Part shown: positions 36,463-48,476 of the stretch, in pieces
How the letters are laid out: every line of letters begins with the position of its first letter
Numbering within the stretch: position 1 is the stretch's first letter
From: Imbricaverruca yamaguchii
Taxonomy: Eukaryota > Arthropoda > Thecostraca > Neoverrucidae
Direction of reading: 5' to 3'
NCBI GenBank assembly: GCA_034440575.1
Contig: JAOTOL010001184.1
Location: 1 to 64,000 of the forward strand
DNA: 64,000 nt
Made by a program: the position numbers and the translations under genes
The notes under the pieces: generated by a model
What the model was told of the DNA's origin: nothing
Database searches by the model: none
What the model saw: only the letters and a program-made list of their open reading frames with translations

Positions 36463-37870
36463 GAACATGATGTCTCAGGCTGAGGTGGTCAGCCAGGGGA
36501 TGGCCAGTCAGGGGATGGCCGGTCAGGGGATGGCTAGTCAGGGGATGGTCGGTCAGGGGATGGTCAGTCAGGGGAGGGCCAGTCAGGGGATGATTAGTCA
36601 GGGGATGGCTAGTCAGGGGATGGCCAGTCAGGGGATGGCCGGTCAGGGGATGGCTAGTCAGGGGATGGTTAGTCAGGGGATGGCCTGTCAGGGGATGGCC
36701 GGTCAGGGGATGGCCGGTCAAGGGATGACCAGTCAGGGGATGGTCAGTCAGGGGATGATTAGTCAGGGGAGGGCCAGTCAGGGGATGGTCAGTCAGGGGA
36801 TGGTCAGTCAGGGGAGGGCCAGTCAGGGGATGATTAGTCAGGGGATGGCTAGTCAGGGGAGGGCCAGTCAGGGGATGGCTAGTCAGGGGATGGCCAGTCA
36901 GGGGATGGCCAGTCAGGGGATGGTCAGTCAGGGGATGGCTAGTCAGGGGATGGTTAGTCAGGGGATGGCCTGTCAGGGGATGGCCGGTCAGGGGATGGCC
37001 GGTCAAGGGATGGCCAGTCAGGGGATGGCCGGTCAGGGGATGGTTAGTCAGGGGATGGCCAGTAAAAGGACAGCCAGTCAGGGGATGGCCAGTCAGGGGA
37101 TGACCAGTCATGGGATGGTTAGTCAGGGGATGGTTAATCAGGGGATGGCCACCCAGGGGATGGCCGGTCAGGGGATGGTTAATCTGGGGATGGCCTGTCA
37201 GGGGATGGCCGGTCAGGGGATGACCGGTCAAGGGATGGCCAGTCAGGGGATGGCCGGTCAGGGGATGGTTAGTCAGGGGATGGCCTGTCAGGGGATGGCC
37301 GGTCAGGGGATGGCCGGTCAAGGGATGGCCAGTCAGGGGATGGCCGGTCAGGGGATGGTCAGTCAGGGGATGGTCAGTCAGGGGAGGGCCAGTCAGGGGA
37401 TGATTAGTCAGGGGATGGCTAGTCAGGGGAGGGCCAGTCAGGGGATGGCTAGTCAGGGGATGGCCAGTCAGGGGATGGCCAGTCAGGGGATGGTCAGTCA
37501 GGGGATGGCTAGTCAGGGGATGGTTAGTCAGGGGTGGCCATCAGGGGATGGCCGGTCAGGGGATGGCCAGTCAGGGGATGGCCAGTCAGGGGATGGCCGG
37601 TCAGGGATGGTAGTCAGGGGATGGCCAGTAAAGGGACAGCCAGTCAGGGGATGGCCAGTCAGGGGATGATCAGTCAGGGGATGGTCAGTCAGGGGATAGT
37701 CAGTCAGGGGATGACCAGTCAGGGGATGGTCAGTCAGGGGATGATTAGTCAGGGGAGGGCCAGTCAGGGGATGGCCAGTCAGGGATGGCCAGTCAGGGGC
37801 GGCCAATCAGGGGATGGTCAGTCGGGGGATGGCCAGTTAGGGGATGGTCAGTCAAGAGATGGTCCGTCAG
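36463..37870. repeat. 15-bp minisatellite (about 93 units)
   Basis: Array of GGGGATGGCCAGTCA with substitutions giving GGTC, GGTT, GGCT, GATT, GAGGGCC, CTGTCA and CGGTCA variants. The unit is five codons, so 402 plus-strand codons (GMASQ repeats) and 342 minus-strand codons (TGHPL repeats) stay open. Simultaneous opening on both strands shows these are not selected proteins. A block is duplicated at an offset of 570 bp. Confidence 0.97.
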
Positions 37871-38386
37871 ATTGGGTATTGGCTTGCAGTCTCCCCCATC
37901 TAAACACCAACACTCAGCACCAGGATGTGCTTGGGCCGACAATGCGAATGACAGATCACCAATAACTCAGCCATTAGCGCATTCACAAGCACACTGCCCC
38001 ACAACCAGTTAGCGCATCCCTTTGGCTCCGATATCTCTTCATCATTACGACAACGGCGTCGTCTATCCCGGGCCATTCATTCGCCGGAAGCATCTCTCTG
38101 CGGGATGCAATGCACACCTTAAGCGTCCCGTTCATCTGCTCAGAACATCACACTGGCGGTCCGATCAGCGTGCCACAATTACCCACCACTTGGCGGCCAA
38201 CAATTGGTCGTTAGCCGTGGTGCGTCTCACTATCGCACGGCTCGCTCCCACGCCGCTTCATATCGGACAGGCGCCGGCGTGACACCGGCTGACCCAGACC
38301 TCGCCTGCGAGGTCACAGCAACGTCAGTCGCTTGTTGGCCCGCTTCCCTTGAGGGTGGCGGCTGTGCTTGTTGCTTGCTGCCACCA
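37871..38386. other. Unique DNA, no gene recognised
   Basis: GC-moderate spacer between the 15-bp array and the CT tract. Confidence 0.5.
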
Positions 38387-38387
38387 T

Positions 38388-38428
<41 letters not shown>

Positions 38429-38537
38429 TCCCTCTCTCTCTCTCGCTCTCTCTCTTTCTCTCTCTGTCTCTCTTTCTCTCTCTCTCCCTCTCTCTCTCTC
38501 TCTCGGTCTCTCTCTTTCTCTCTCTGTCTCTCTTTCT
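38387..38537. repeat. (CT)n-rich tract
   Basis: About 150 bp of CT dinucleotides with regular CTTT, CTGT, CCCT and CGCT interruptions. A block reading CTTTCTCTCTCTGTCTCTCT appears twice, a secondary duplication. Confidence 0.97.
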
Positions 38538-39884
38538 CTGTCCACTCACCTCGCAACGTGACTATTATGTTCGGTTTGAGCGCGATTGTCTAGTGTGTGG
38601 TGATTTAGTTTTGCCAGGAAGCCGATTGGCCCTGTAGTCGCCCGGCTCGGCCACGTACTTTATCTTCTCGCGTATTAAGTTGTCACGGAGATAATCATGG
38701 ACGCAGAAGTCAGCTAGAAGTCTGCAGTACGGGCGCCACTTCGAAGTAGTTTTTTGTGTACTATCATAGAGCTTATGGCGAGGGAGTCTAGGCTTATAGG
38801 ACAACGCCATGTTTGTCCTAGACATTCCCACATACATGGATGTGATGTAGTGGTGGCAACAGCAACCACAGCCAATGACTCGTTGCCATACTTCCACTCC
38901 ATATATATTGATGGTAACAGTAGTGCTGTTCCATGTAGGTTTCGCATCTGACATGGCAGCTTATAACCATGTTACATCTTTTTGGTGACACTTGGAACCA
39001 TCCAGATGCATGCGGTGCAGAACGTACTCACAGCGCCATGGCTTGAAACGTGTGGAACCATCGAGGTGCATACGCTACAGCAGGTACCGCAAGTAAAAAG
39101 TGTCTTATTTCGCCATGAACTGGCATTGGGACAGCTTCAGTACAAGTTGAAACGCTGGCCACATGGAACCCAGCAGAAGATCAAAGCAGACGTCCGATAT
39201 TCAACTCAATGAACTCTGAGAAGAATGTCAGCCAACTACGAATGATCCTAAATAAATTCGACGAAGTGTACCACTTAGCCCTCATGAGACAGACCAGTAT
39301 GTGTAATATGATCGCCATACCTGGCATTGTACAATCCCCCAGATCGAATAAGTCATGCTCCTCTGGATTTCGAGGATAAGGAACGATGAAAACTAACAGT
39401 ACTTTGCAGACGCAATTATATACACATGCAAAGTGGAGGCACTTTGAGCAGTACATTTGATTTCATCAGCGAAACAGATATTTCATATCGCATTACACGA
39501 AGTCGGCTCACCTGTAGCTCTCCTAATGTCTATGAGTGGTTAACTCCACGAAGCCACGCTTCAAATGAATAAACAAGAGAATGGAAACAGCTCCATCGGA
39601 ACAGGGTTCAGCAGGGGTTCGCTCAATCACAGCTGCCAAGCATAATTCCAACATCACGCACCGTTCGAGACAAACAAATCAATCCCAATTGATGCGATGA
39701 GTTGTGAGCGGTGTTCCCCATCGAAATGTGTGCTGGCACATCGGGGCGATTGGCTTGTCTGACGATCAGAAGAGACACTCGGCATACATCAGCCGGGCGG
39801 TTGATTTCATAACAAATGACACGAGGTCAACAGGTCAATTGTCTACCCACATCGTCAAACGGCAATGAAAATCGACTACGGCTG
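38538..39884. other. Unique DNA, no confident gene
   Basis: A 129-codon minus-strand frame (38565-38954) has a basic, non-repetitive C-terminal half but no motif I recognise. Two diverged copies of TGGAACCATC...AGGTGCAT lie about 60 bp apart near 38990-39095. No transposon ends were seen. Confidence 0.45.
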
Positions 39885-40385
39885 AGGTGACGATTGCGGC
39901 TCCGGTGACGATTACGGCTCCGGTGACGATTACGGCTGAGGAGACGATTACGGCTGAGGTGACGATTACGGCTCCGGTGACGATTACGGCTCCGGTGACG
40001 ATTACGGCTGAGGAGACGATTACGGCTGAGGTGACGATTACGGCTCCGGTGACGATTACGGTTGAGGTGACGATTACGGCTGGGGTGGCGATTACGGCTG
40101 AGGTGACGATTGCGGCTCCGATGACGATTACGGCTCCGGTGATGATTACGGCTCAGGAGACGATTACGGCTGAGGTGACGATTACAGCTGAGGTGACGAT
40201 TACGGCTCTGGTGACGATTACGGCTGAGGTGACGATTACGGCTGAGGAGACGATTACGGATGAGGTGACGATTACGGCTCCGGTGACGATTACGGTTGAG
40301 GTGACGATTACGGCTGAGGTGACGATTACGGCTCAGGTGACGATTGCGGCTTAGGTGACGATTACGGCTGAGGTGACGATTCGCT
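39885..40385. repeat. 18-bp minisatellite (about 27 units)
   Basis: Array of GGTGACGATTACGGCTGA with GGCTCC, GAGACG and GGTTGA variants. Unit types follow a repeating order (CC, CC, GA, GA...), a higher-order pattern. Six-codon periodicity gives a 238-codon minus-strand frame (RNRHLS repeats) and a 155-codon plus-strand frame, both artefacts. Confidence 0.97.
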
Positions 40386-41524
40386 TTGAACGGCTCGGTA
40401 ACCTCGGCACAGCCGACGCTGGCAGGGCTACGCCGTCGACCGGCATTGGTCAAGGCCCTCTCCTGTCTGTTCTCCAGTTCAGCACCAGCCTTCACATCTC
40501 GGTCATTGTCAGCTCCCAGCCGCCCCTGCAGATGTCCCAACACGGCCGCCCGACTGCCGCGCTCTTGGCCTCTCCGGGCTAATCACCGTTTGTGTGCCGC
40601 TTCGGCTGGCGGCTAAGTACGAGCCTGTGTCGCGGCTCGGTCCCATTCTGGAAGCGAAATGCCAACGCTGTGTCAGCCGAGCTAACACAGTGAATTCTGT
40701 CAGCGAGGAAGCGGGCGAAAATTGCCGTAGTAGTTGTTGAAAACTCAGAAACTCACTTAGCATGCTCACACTTTATGACTGACTTGAAGTCTTTTTAGCA
40801 CGCCCTGAAGACACATAGGCTCTCTTCGAGCTTAATTTAGAAAAGTGTTTCGAATGCGAGGTCACGGCCGGCAATTGTACGACGACCTTGGAACTGGCGT
40901 TCAGACCGGAGAGGACAAAAGCGGAGATTTTTCCAGACGCTGGCCGCCGAGTCGGTAGACTTCAGCTGACGGACTTACAACAGCTGTTTGGGATGCAGCT
41001 GGGCCAATCTGAGAACCATTGCATACATACAATAAACATACATACATGGATACATTGCATATTACACATATTACAATATTCAAATACACTGCGCATGAAT
41101 ACATACACTACATATAGATACCTGCATTGCATATGGAAGCAAAAGTTGGACACACCTACATACATTTAGCATACTCATACATTGCACACATGCACACCTT
41201 GCACATACATGCCTACGTACACTACACCCTTAAAACACTGCCCTCCTGTAATAACTTTCATGTGATAAAGCCAACCTTAATGAAATAAAATCGATGATCG
41301 ACGCTTATTCATGAAAATAATTCAGCCGGTGGATAAGAAATGCCGTCACCTTGAGGGCCACGAAAAACCCCTGAACCGTTCACTCAATTCCGCCACTTTT
41401 ACACCATCGAAAAGGTGCAGGATTACCAGACCCATATGTCACGAACATCTCGACTCGAGAAAAGCCCTTTGCCTCTCCTCTTATCCAGTTAATGACGGGC
41501 TGAGGAAAAATTGTTGAAGGAGCA
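40386..41524. other. Unique DNA with a CATA-rich stretch
   Basis: 41020-41220 is rich in CATACATACAT and GCACATACA words. The rest is unremarkable. No gene recognised. Confidence 0.5.
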
Positions 41525-42262
41525 TCAAAGGGAGATGCCTAATCTGGAGTCAAGCACACACTGTCAGACTACGACCTGAATCACGGTACAATCGGGAGTC
41601 AAGGACACAGTATCAGACTACGGCCTCAATCACGGTACAATCGGGAGTCAAGCACACACTGTCGGACCACGACCTCAATCACGGTACAATCGGGAGTCAA
41701 GGACACAGTATCAGACTACGGCCTCAATCACGGTACAATCGGGAGTCAAGCACACACTGTCGGACCACGACCTCAATCACGGTACAATCGGGAGTCAAGG
41801 ACACAGTATCAGACTACGGCCTCAATCACGGTACAATCGGGAGTCAAGCACACACTGTCGGACCACGACCTCAATCACAGTACAATCGGGAGTCAAGCAC
41901 ACACTGTCGGACCACGACCTCAATCACGGTACAATCGGGAGTCAAGCACACACTGTCAGACCACGACCTCAATCACAGTACAATCGGGAGTCAAGGACAC
42001 AGTATCAGACTACGGCCTCAATCACGGACAATCGGGGAACTGTCGGACCACGACCTCAATCACAGTACAATCGGGAGTCAAGCACACACTCGGGCCCCGA
42101 CCTCAATCACGGTACAATCGGGAGTCAAGCACACACTGTCAGACCACGACCTCAATCACAGTACAATCGGGAGTCAAGGACACAGTATCAGACTACGGCC
42201 TCAATCACGGTACAATCGGGAGTCAAGCACACACTGTCGGACCACGACCTCAATCACGACAC
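41525..42262. repeat. 49-bp minisatellite with two alternating unit types
   Basis: About 15 units. All share GGTACAATCGGGAGTCAAG and end in CCTCAATCAC. Type A carries CACACACTGTCGGACCACGA and type B GACACAGTATCAGACTACGG. The first seven units alternate A-B-A-B-A-B-A, then A units dominate, with a damaged segment at about 42027-42110. Confidence 0.96.
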
Positions 42263-42884
42263 ACATCTCAGAGCCAATCAAGTTGTATGTAAGTGTAAGG
42301 ACGACTTTGCAGACCCTTAGGTCCCGATATGAGGCCTGCTAACATTAAACAAAATGATCCGCACTTGTAGAAAACATAGGAGAACAGAAACATGGTTATT
42401 CTTCCCTCTGCCTTCGGTCGGAAAACTTGCGCTTCTTACCATGTACATCCTGAAATCCTGTTCCACAAATGCCTAATAATGACGAACTTGTTCAATACAC
42501 ACACATTAGTCATTAAAAAGAATGTCAGCACATATCGATAGTCTTTAGATCTTCGTCCCAGAACACACGAACGTGCTTCGCGCTTTTTTGCCACTTTTGA
42601 AGGTTTTCTAGAATACTACTAATCATAAGACAGCAATCGTGTCCTAATTCGCCTCGATTATGCCTGTGCTTGGGATCAGTCGGCTGAGCGAAACTAGCGC
42701 CCATAAATTGCACGTTAGCAACCTTCCTCGTCAAAACTCCATTAGATTGCAGAAGAGAACAAAAGGACCAAGAATATTCATGTTCGGGCGTTTCCGTAGC
42801 GGCCGTTAATGCACTCATGACAGGACGTCCGTCTCCGGAATGTAAAAAAAGTAATAATTTAATCCGAATTGTTGCTGGGGTGGC
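42263..42884. other. Mostly unique DNA upstream of the SINE-like sequence
   Basis: Contains most of a 147-codon minus-strand frame, listed separately with low confidence. Confidence 0.5.
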
Positions 42885-42968
42885 TTGAGGAACCAGGGTT
42901 CTATTGCTAAGCAGAGCTTGTTGCGTGAACCCTGGCTCCACCACCCGATCCATGAACCACCCCAGCAC
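42525..42968 (-). CDS. Unassigned open frame, 147 codons, doubtful
   Basis: One of the few frames over 140 codons in the window that does not run through a tandem repeat. Residues 45-147 look protein-like in composition (EYSWSFCSLLQSNGVL, LENLQKWQKSAKHVRVFWDE). Its first about 40 codons overlap the SINE-like sequence, so a start at 42968 is unlikely to be original. It could be a terminal exon, a transposon remnant or chance. No family recognised. Confidence 0.18.
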   Translation of the reverse strand: MLGWFMDRVVEPGFTQQALLSNRTLVPQATPATIRIKLLLFLHSGDGRPVMSALTAATETPEHEYSWSFCSLLQSNGVLTRKVANVQFMGASFAQPTDPKHRHNRGELGHDCCLMISSILENLQKWQKSAKHVRVFWDEDLKTIDMC

Positions 42969-43190
42969 CCGTTCAACGGCAGAATTTAGACCGAAAGTTT
43001 AACGTGCCGCCAATGCACCGACACGGCCGCCCGGTAGCTCGTCCCCAGCCTTATCGGGCCAGCTGCCAACTGACACTCCCGGCTGGGGGCTAAATGCGAG
43101 CGCGCGAAGCGACTCGAACCCTGTGTTGCCAGCACAGGGGAGATCAGTGCAGGCCAGCGCTCTAACCAATTGAGCTACCGGGGCGGCAAT
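42885..43190 (-). mobile_element. tRNA-derived SINE-like element
   Basis: The minus strand begins GCCCCGGTAGCTCAATTGG, a tRNA-like 5' end with an A box (43166-43177). A B-box-like GGTTCGAGTCG lies at 43110-43120. Spacing between boxes is about 13 nt longer than in a normal tRNA because of a CCCTGTG...CACAGGG hairpin, and the 3' half cannot form a proper T stem or acceptor. It therefore reads as a tRNA-derived SINE head, followed by a body with a 9-bp hairpin (42893-42901 with 42927-42935). The 3' end is uncertain. Confidence 0.55.
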
Positions 43191-45759
43191 CATATGTTAT
43201 CATATGATATCGTAGAATTATGAAAGATCACCCGCACCCCAGTAAGCAAATACCCCAGGGAGTGCCTGTCAAGGTGGCCATCTTGATGAGGTGAGAGTGC
43301 ATCCACAGCAACACCACGGGAATGCGTCCATGGCAACGTGAAACCCTCTGGAAGTCAAACTGTTTGGTTGTAAGCATGGTAGAAGCCTGTCTAAGATGAC
43401 ATCAGTTACCCGGAAAACAATTCGGACGGCCGTGAGACTTGCTTGTGGTCACTTGGACTGAACTGATGACTTAAGCCAATCGCCCTTTCTCGGCGCGGAG
43501 ATGCAATCAGACCGCGCCCGACTTGCATGTTGTACTTCACGTAACTACGTCCATAAAGCAATTCTGTCGATGACCGCAGAGCCAAATGAGGGCTGTTTTA
43601 GCGCTTCGTTGCACTTTTCCTTTCAGTTAATCATGATACCGCCTTTGTAGCCCGCCAATACATACCGCCAATTAAGTAACTACAGTATCGGTATCACAGG
43701 CAGAGTTAGAGAGTCAGGATTAGACTGAGAGTCGGCACCACTGATGCACCCTCCTGTCTGATCACACAAATACCTCCAGCCGAGCGACCCACTGCGCGAA
43801 GTCACAGAGTCTCAGTCGCAATTACCGACACCGGAACCGGCGCTGATTATGCAGAGCTGCAATGGCGGTGCCTGGGCTGGCGGCGCAGGTCAGTGGCGTA
43901 TGTCGGGGGTCAGCACGTAGTCGGTCGTTAGCCGACGGTAACCGCCAGCCTACTACGTGGCGAGACGACGCTTCCCATGGCGGTGGTAGTGGGACGCGCG
44001 GCGCAGGGTGCACGCCGCCGCCGGCGACAGACACCCGCTTCCGCTCCGAGTTCACCCTGTTTGTGGCAGAGGCGAATACAGGAGGATGGGGGAGGCATTG
44101 GAGGGAAGTGCCCTGCCCTGGTGGAAAGGGTGTGCCCCTCCGGCCGGGAAAGGAGCCCCTTCAGGAAAGAGCACGTCCCCCTTCCTCCGCTGAACGGATG
44201 CTTAGGCAAAAGGCAAATGCTTGTACCCCCATAGGTACCTTCAAGTGAAAAAGGCAGTCCTTTGAGACGAAAAGCGTGCTCTAGTGAACCCCACACCGTT
44301 GCCGCTCAATGTATCCCTTCGCCGAAGGCGTTACTCCGAGAGGAAACATGCCCCATTCGGGATGAGATTTCCTGGATCCGTCCCTGGTTTCTGGCGGATT
44401 CGGTCGTGTCCAGGAATCGCGCGAGCCGGACTGCGTCCAATCGGCCAACTCAAAGGCAGCAGTCCGGGCGGTGCACGCGAGCTGGGCCGACGCGACCTCG
44501 CCACCTCCTGGTGAGCGTAGCTCATCGGACGGCGCAACGGCCACGTCGTGGTTGCTCTTCCAATCAACCGCTAATTCTGGTGGGTTTTTCCCCTGGACGC
44601 CCCTTTCAGCAGTGGGAGCGCCACTACACAAGCTGCCAGCGGCAAAAACTGCTTTATGTAACCCGAGTTAATGGAGAATATCACAAACTGCCGGTGGGCG
44701 TGCGGGCCTCGAACAAAAAGGCGGCGGCCAAGGCTGGCGGCGGCCGCCCACCCGGCGCCTGTAAAAGCGTGATATCAATCAATGTATCTGACGGCAACAC
44801 CAGCTGCGTCCGGCCGGCCAGATTGCGCCGCCGTGCGGCCGCGTCCTGCGGCACAGCAGGCAGGCGCGGCACCGGGGACTGCAACTCGTCACAGCACTGC
44901 ATCGTACACACAAACACACACACACACACACACAACAGGCGACATTTATCGAACGGGCAGGGTGCCGGGACCAGCACAATGCTACTGCTGGCGCTGTTTA
45001 ACGGTGACGTATCAGTGGCTGACGAACGACCCGTCAAGCTTGCTGCAAATACATTTCCGGTGAAAGTTGGAAGGAGTTTAATATATTGACCTGTGGGTCA
45101 TGCCTTTGTCGTAGTAGGGCAGGCACGTTCTTGCCTAAAACTTTGCAGTTTTTTTCTTCTTCTTACACGCCTAGCCAGTCTTGTCTGAATTGACTTACTG
45201 GGAAGGTGTGAGTAAGCGAACGAATCCAGCGAACGAACGCAGTCATAATGCTGCAACACACTGCCGATTTGGGTGCTGTTCGCTCCCTCCTCGTCGAGAA
45301 TGCGAAGCGATCGAAATTGGCCAGCTCGGTAGGCGGTTCGCAATTACCACACACCGGCCTATTGTAGTTGACGTAACGAGCGCGGTAACCATGACAACAT
45401 AATCAAGAACAATTTCATAATTAGGTGTGATCATGACTCCTAGCAACGTACTGCAGATTTGAGTTCGGATTGTATTGAAGGCGAAACCACGTGCGGAGAT
45501 GTGCATGTGCATGGATTCTGCCATCTATGTTCGGCTGCCAACGCATTGTTAGCGACGTTCGTTCGTATTGCTTCCGCTTTATGATATCAATGTCGCTACT
45601 GCGTCTCAACCGCCGCCAACCAACAGTGACAAGAGAGAACAACTGGGATGTTGTTGAAATTTGAAGGCTCGTCGCAGATGTTTCGGGTTTTTCGTCCGGC
45701 TGAACCTTTCATGTGTCACACCCAATAGCCAACAAAGTTATCCGGAACGTTCGGTCGTC
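43191..45759. other. Unique DNA, parts GC-rich, no confident gene
   Basis: A 275-codon plus-strand frame (44262-45089) is not tandemly repetitive, but the opposite strand is also open over much of it (116 and 118 codons) and no motif is recognisable. It also crosses a (CA)n tract at about 44908-44934. I treat it as chance opening in GC-rich DNA. 45100-45760 is mixed. Confidence 0.45.
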
Positions 45760-46469
45760 TCGTACGTACCAGGCTGGTCATCGCGCTCGATCCCCGCTCG
45801 CCGACCAGCCCCTCGGTCGCCGTCAGCTGGTCATTCGGCCAAGATCAAGCGGCGACCGCCGAGCGCCCGGCAAGTGCCGCCGCCGCCGGACGGAGCGGCG
45901 CGAGGGACGACGCGCCAAGCCGGGGGTGGCGGCGGGGGCTCGGCCGGCGGCCAGTCGGGTCCAGAATCATGGCGAAATGGTCGCCAGTTAAGCCGGCGAG
46001 AGCGGTGTCCCGTCTCGGTCGGACGAACAAACAAGATCAACGGCGGCGGCAGGGCCGGCACGGTCGGGATCGCCGGCCGCTCCGGCCGTCGCGGTCCTCA
46101 TTCTCACCGGGTCGACCACGGCGTGCAGTTCCGCTGTCGGCCGGCAGAGGCGCTGCCGGTCGGCCACGCAGTTCGGCCCGCCGGGCCGGTCATTGCGAGT
46201 GTGGCAGTGGTCGCGAGAGGGGTGTGAGTCGTCCGACGGAGTGTGCGAGCATGTGAGCAGGTCGGGGCGGTCAAGCGACGCGGAGCGTGTGCGCGACGCG
46301 GTTCGCCTCGGGCTGGCTAAGCTGCGGCGAGGCGGTGACCCACAGGCCCCCGTCCGAGTCCCCGGGCGCCGCTGCCTGACCTCGCATACCCCCTCCGACC
46401 GGAACGAACCAACGACAGAGACGGCACGTTCTGTAGTGCGGAACCGCGAGACTGTGCCCTGGTGCAGAC
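45760..46469 (+). promoter_or_regulatory. CpG-rich segment, possible promoter/5' UTR
   Basis: High GC with very frequent CpG, open in several frames on both strands, lying directly before the candidate signal-peptide exon. CpG-dense DNA upstream of a first exon is compatible with a promoter, but no TATA box or other defined element was identified. Confidence 0.35.
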
Positions 46470-46527
46470 ATGGAGCGGTGGCTACTGACAGTGCTGCTCC
46501 ATCTGCTGGCGGTGGTCGTCGTCCAAG
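46470..46527 (+). CDS. Candidate first exon encoding a signal peptide
   Basis: 58 bp encode MERWLLTVLLHLLAVVVVQ, a short basic start and a long hydrophobic core typical of a secretory signal peptide. The ATG has G at -3 and G at +4, and is the first ATG after an in-frame TAG at 46434-46436. The exon would end CAAG with the intron starting GTACGT (46528), a strong donor, giving a phase-1 junction, the usual phase after a signal-peptide exon. Unspliced, the frame closes after about 17 more codons. Later exons were not found, so the product is unknown: a secreted or membrane protein if real. Confidence 0.45.
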
Positions 46528-47104
46528 GTACGTCTCCCTCCTACCGAGCGGTGCGCGTTGTCTGGCTCAGCAATTAAATGGGTCACATGACATGCGTTGC
46601 ATTGATTAGGCAAGAATCTCATGTTGTCTCTCGTGCTTAGTTCTTCAGGTGGAAGGATACATGTGATGCGGGAAAAGATGAGGCGAAAGATGCTTGAGGT
46701 ATAGCCTTCCCTTGCAATGTCCCAAGGTAAAATGCTCGATTCAGAAATGTGCACGGATGAACGCATCGTCAAATCTGAAATTCTTACTACGGTCGGGCAT
46801 CCCCATGCTGACCTTATGGAGATAGCTCGACTCCCCATACATCACCCCGCCAGCATTAATCTAGTTACGATGGGAGATCGATCAATTTCCCTGGGTCTGC
46901 TACCTTTCCTCCACCTGTTGCGTGTCACCACTAGCCATACCGGTCGCCAATCAGACGCCGATCGCCAACACCACGCCTGTCGCTACCGACCGACACCGGC
47001 GGGGCCGTGACCCGCGCCGTGACCCGCGCCGTGAGAGCGCGCCCACCCCGTTTGGCCCGCTGCCGACACCGCCGGGCCGGAGGCGCCGCAATTAGCGAAT
47101 TACA
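46528..47104. other. Unique DNA, start of the putative intron
   Basis: No second exon recognised. The GC-rich end (46980-47100) leads into the 55-bp array. Confidence 0.4.
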
Positions 47105-47335
47105 GCGCGGCTGGGCTACAGTGGCGAGACCGCCAGGGGAAGTGACGCTCCACAGACGTGGCGGGTCCGGCTACAGTGGCGAGACCGCCAGGGGAAGTGA
47201 CGCTCCACAGACGTGGCAGGTCCGGCTACAGTGGCGAGACCGCCAGGGGAAGTGACGCTCCACAGACGTGGCGGGTCCGGCTACATTTGCAAAACCACCA
47301 GGGCAAGTGACGCTCCATAGGACGTAGCGCGTCCG
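47105..47335. repeat. 55-bp minisatellite (about 4 units)
   Basis: Units share GACCGCCAGGGGAAGTGACG, CTCCACAGACGTGG and GGTCCGGCTACAG. The first three are almost identical; the fourth diverges (AAAACCACCAGGGCAAG). Confidence 0.95.
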
Positions 47336-48476
47336 GCGAACTTGAATTAACTTGTAGGCTGGTGAACTGCTGGTCCAGACTGAACACCCAACAGACTGAA
47401 CTTGGTACCGAACCGACCACACTGAATACAGAACCGACTGACATGAATCCCGAATAAGTACACACCTTATGGAACTAAATACCAAACCGACTGAACTTAA
47501 TACAAAACCGAACGGATAGATTAACCTGAATATCCACGGAATATATCCAAATATTTGGAATATTGACCTGGTGAAGTAGCCATACACAAACAATATGACA
47601 ATGGCCAGAATCGAGTATTGAATTGACCGGTCAAATGAAGCTACATGCCAGATTGACAGTACTGAATCCGGACCAGATGTGACTAAACATGAAGCTGGCC
47701 TGTGCTGGACATCGGACTGACCGGAATCAATATTTAACCGACTGGTTTGAATATCCAGCCGACTGGGCCAAATTGTGACCAAATTCTAGTCAAGCTCGGA
47801 ATGAGTGAGCCGAGCACTAAGTTGCACGGACACGTGCAGTATTGAACTGAATTGAGTTGCTACTAATGTGAATGAAGTGGGCTGAGTTAGTTCAATGCTG
47901 AGCTGAGCAAACTTTATACTGTGCTGCGGTGACTGGAATATCGGACTGATGATTGCGGTGGAAGCCAATACCGGACTGATGGACCATGGCCAAGGCCAGT
48001 TCCCAGAGTGATGATCCAAAAGCAGGTGCCGATGCGATCAGCGGTTAACCTGCCGTTCCAGATGACTGAGGACTGACGGGAGTACGATCTGAACTGACCA
48101 ACCACTGCTGGACTTCCGAGTCATGGGCTGGTCATAAATCTGCTTTCTGAGTTCAAACCCGGGCTGACTAAAAAGGGAGTCATCGATTCAAACTGACTGC
48201 CCAACCACTGAGCATCGGTATCAGCTAACCTCATTTCTGATATCTTGTCTTACTGCCAGCTGGTCTGCTGCTTGAAGTGGATGCCAAACTGACCAACGTT
48301 TGACTGAATTTCCAGTTAGACTGAATTTCAGAGTTGATCGACTTTCAAGCTGATGCCATCTGCCGAGTGCAGTAGAGTGCTGATGCTCGTCATCGCCTGA
48401 GGTGCCACCAAGCCATGCTCCCAAACATAGCGAAGTTGAAGCTGCCGACAGACATGTACACATCGATGGAAGGCCA
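47336..48476. repeat. Degenerate ACCGACTGAA-rich region
   Basis: Scattered, imperfect recurrences of ACCGACTGAACT, GACTGAATAC and GACTGA words over about 1.1 kb, without a stable unit length. It looks like an old, decayed array. No gene recognised. Confidence 0.55.

Noticed and set aside
36461..37669. 402-codon plus-strand frame and 342-codon minus-strand frame
   Set aside because: Both come from the 15-bp repeat, which stays open on both strands; there is no non-repetitive domain.
43105..43190. Functional tRNA gene on the minus strand
   Set aside because: The D arm and both promoter boxes are present, but the spacing is too long and the T stem and acceptor do not pair.
44262..45089. 275-codon plus-strand frame not made of tandem repeats
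   Set aside because: GC-rich DNA with the opposite strand also open, a CA microsatellite inside, and no recognisable motif. Kept only as a note.
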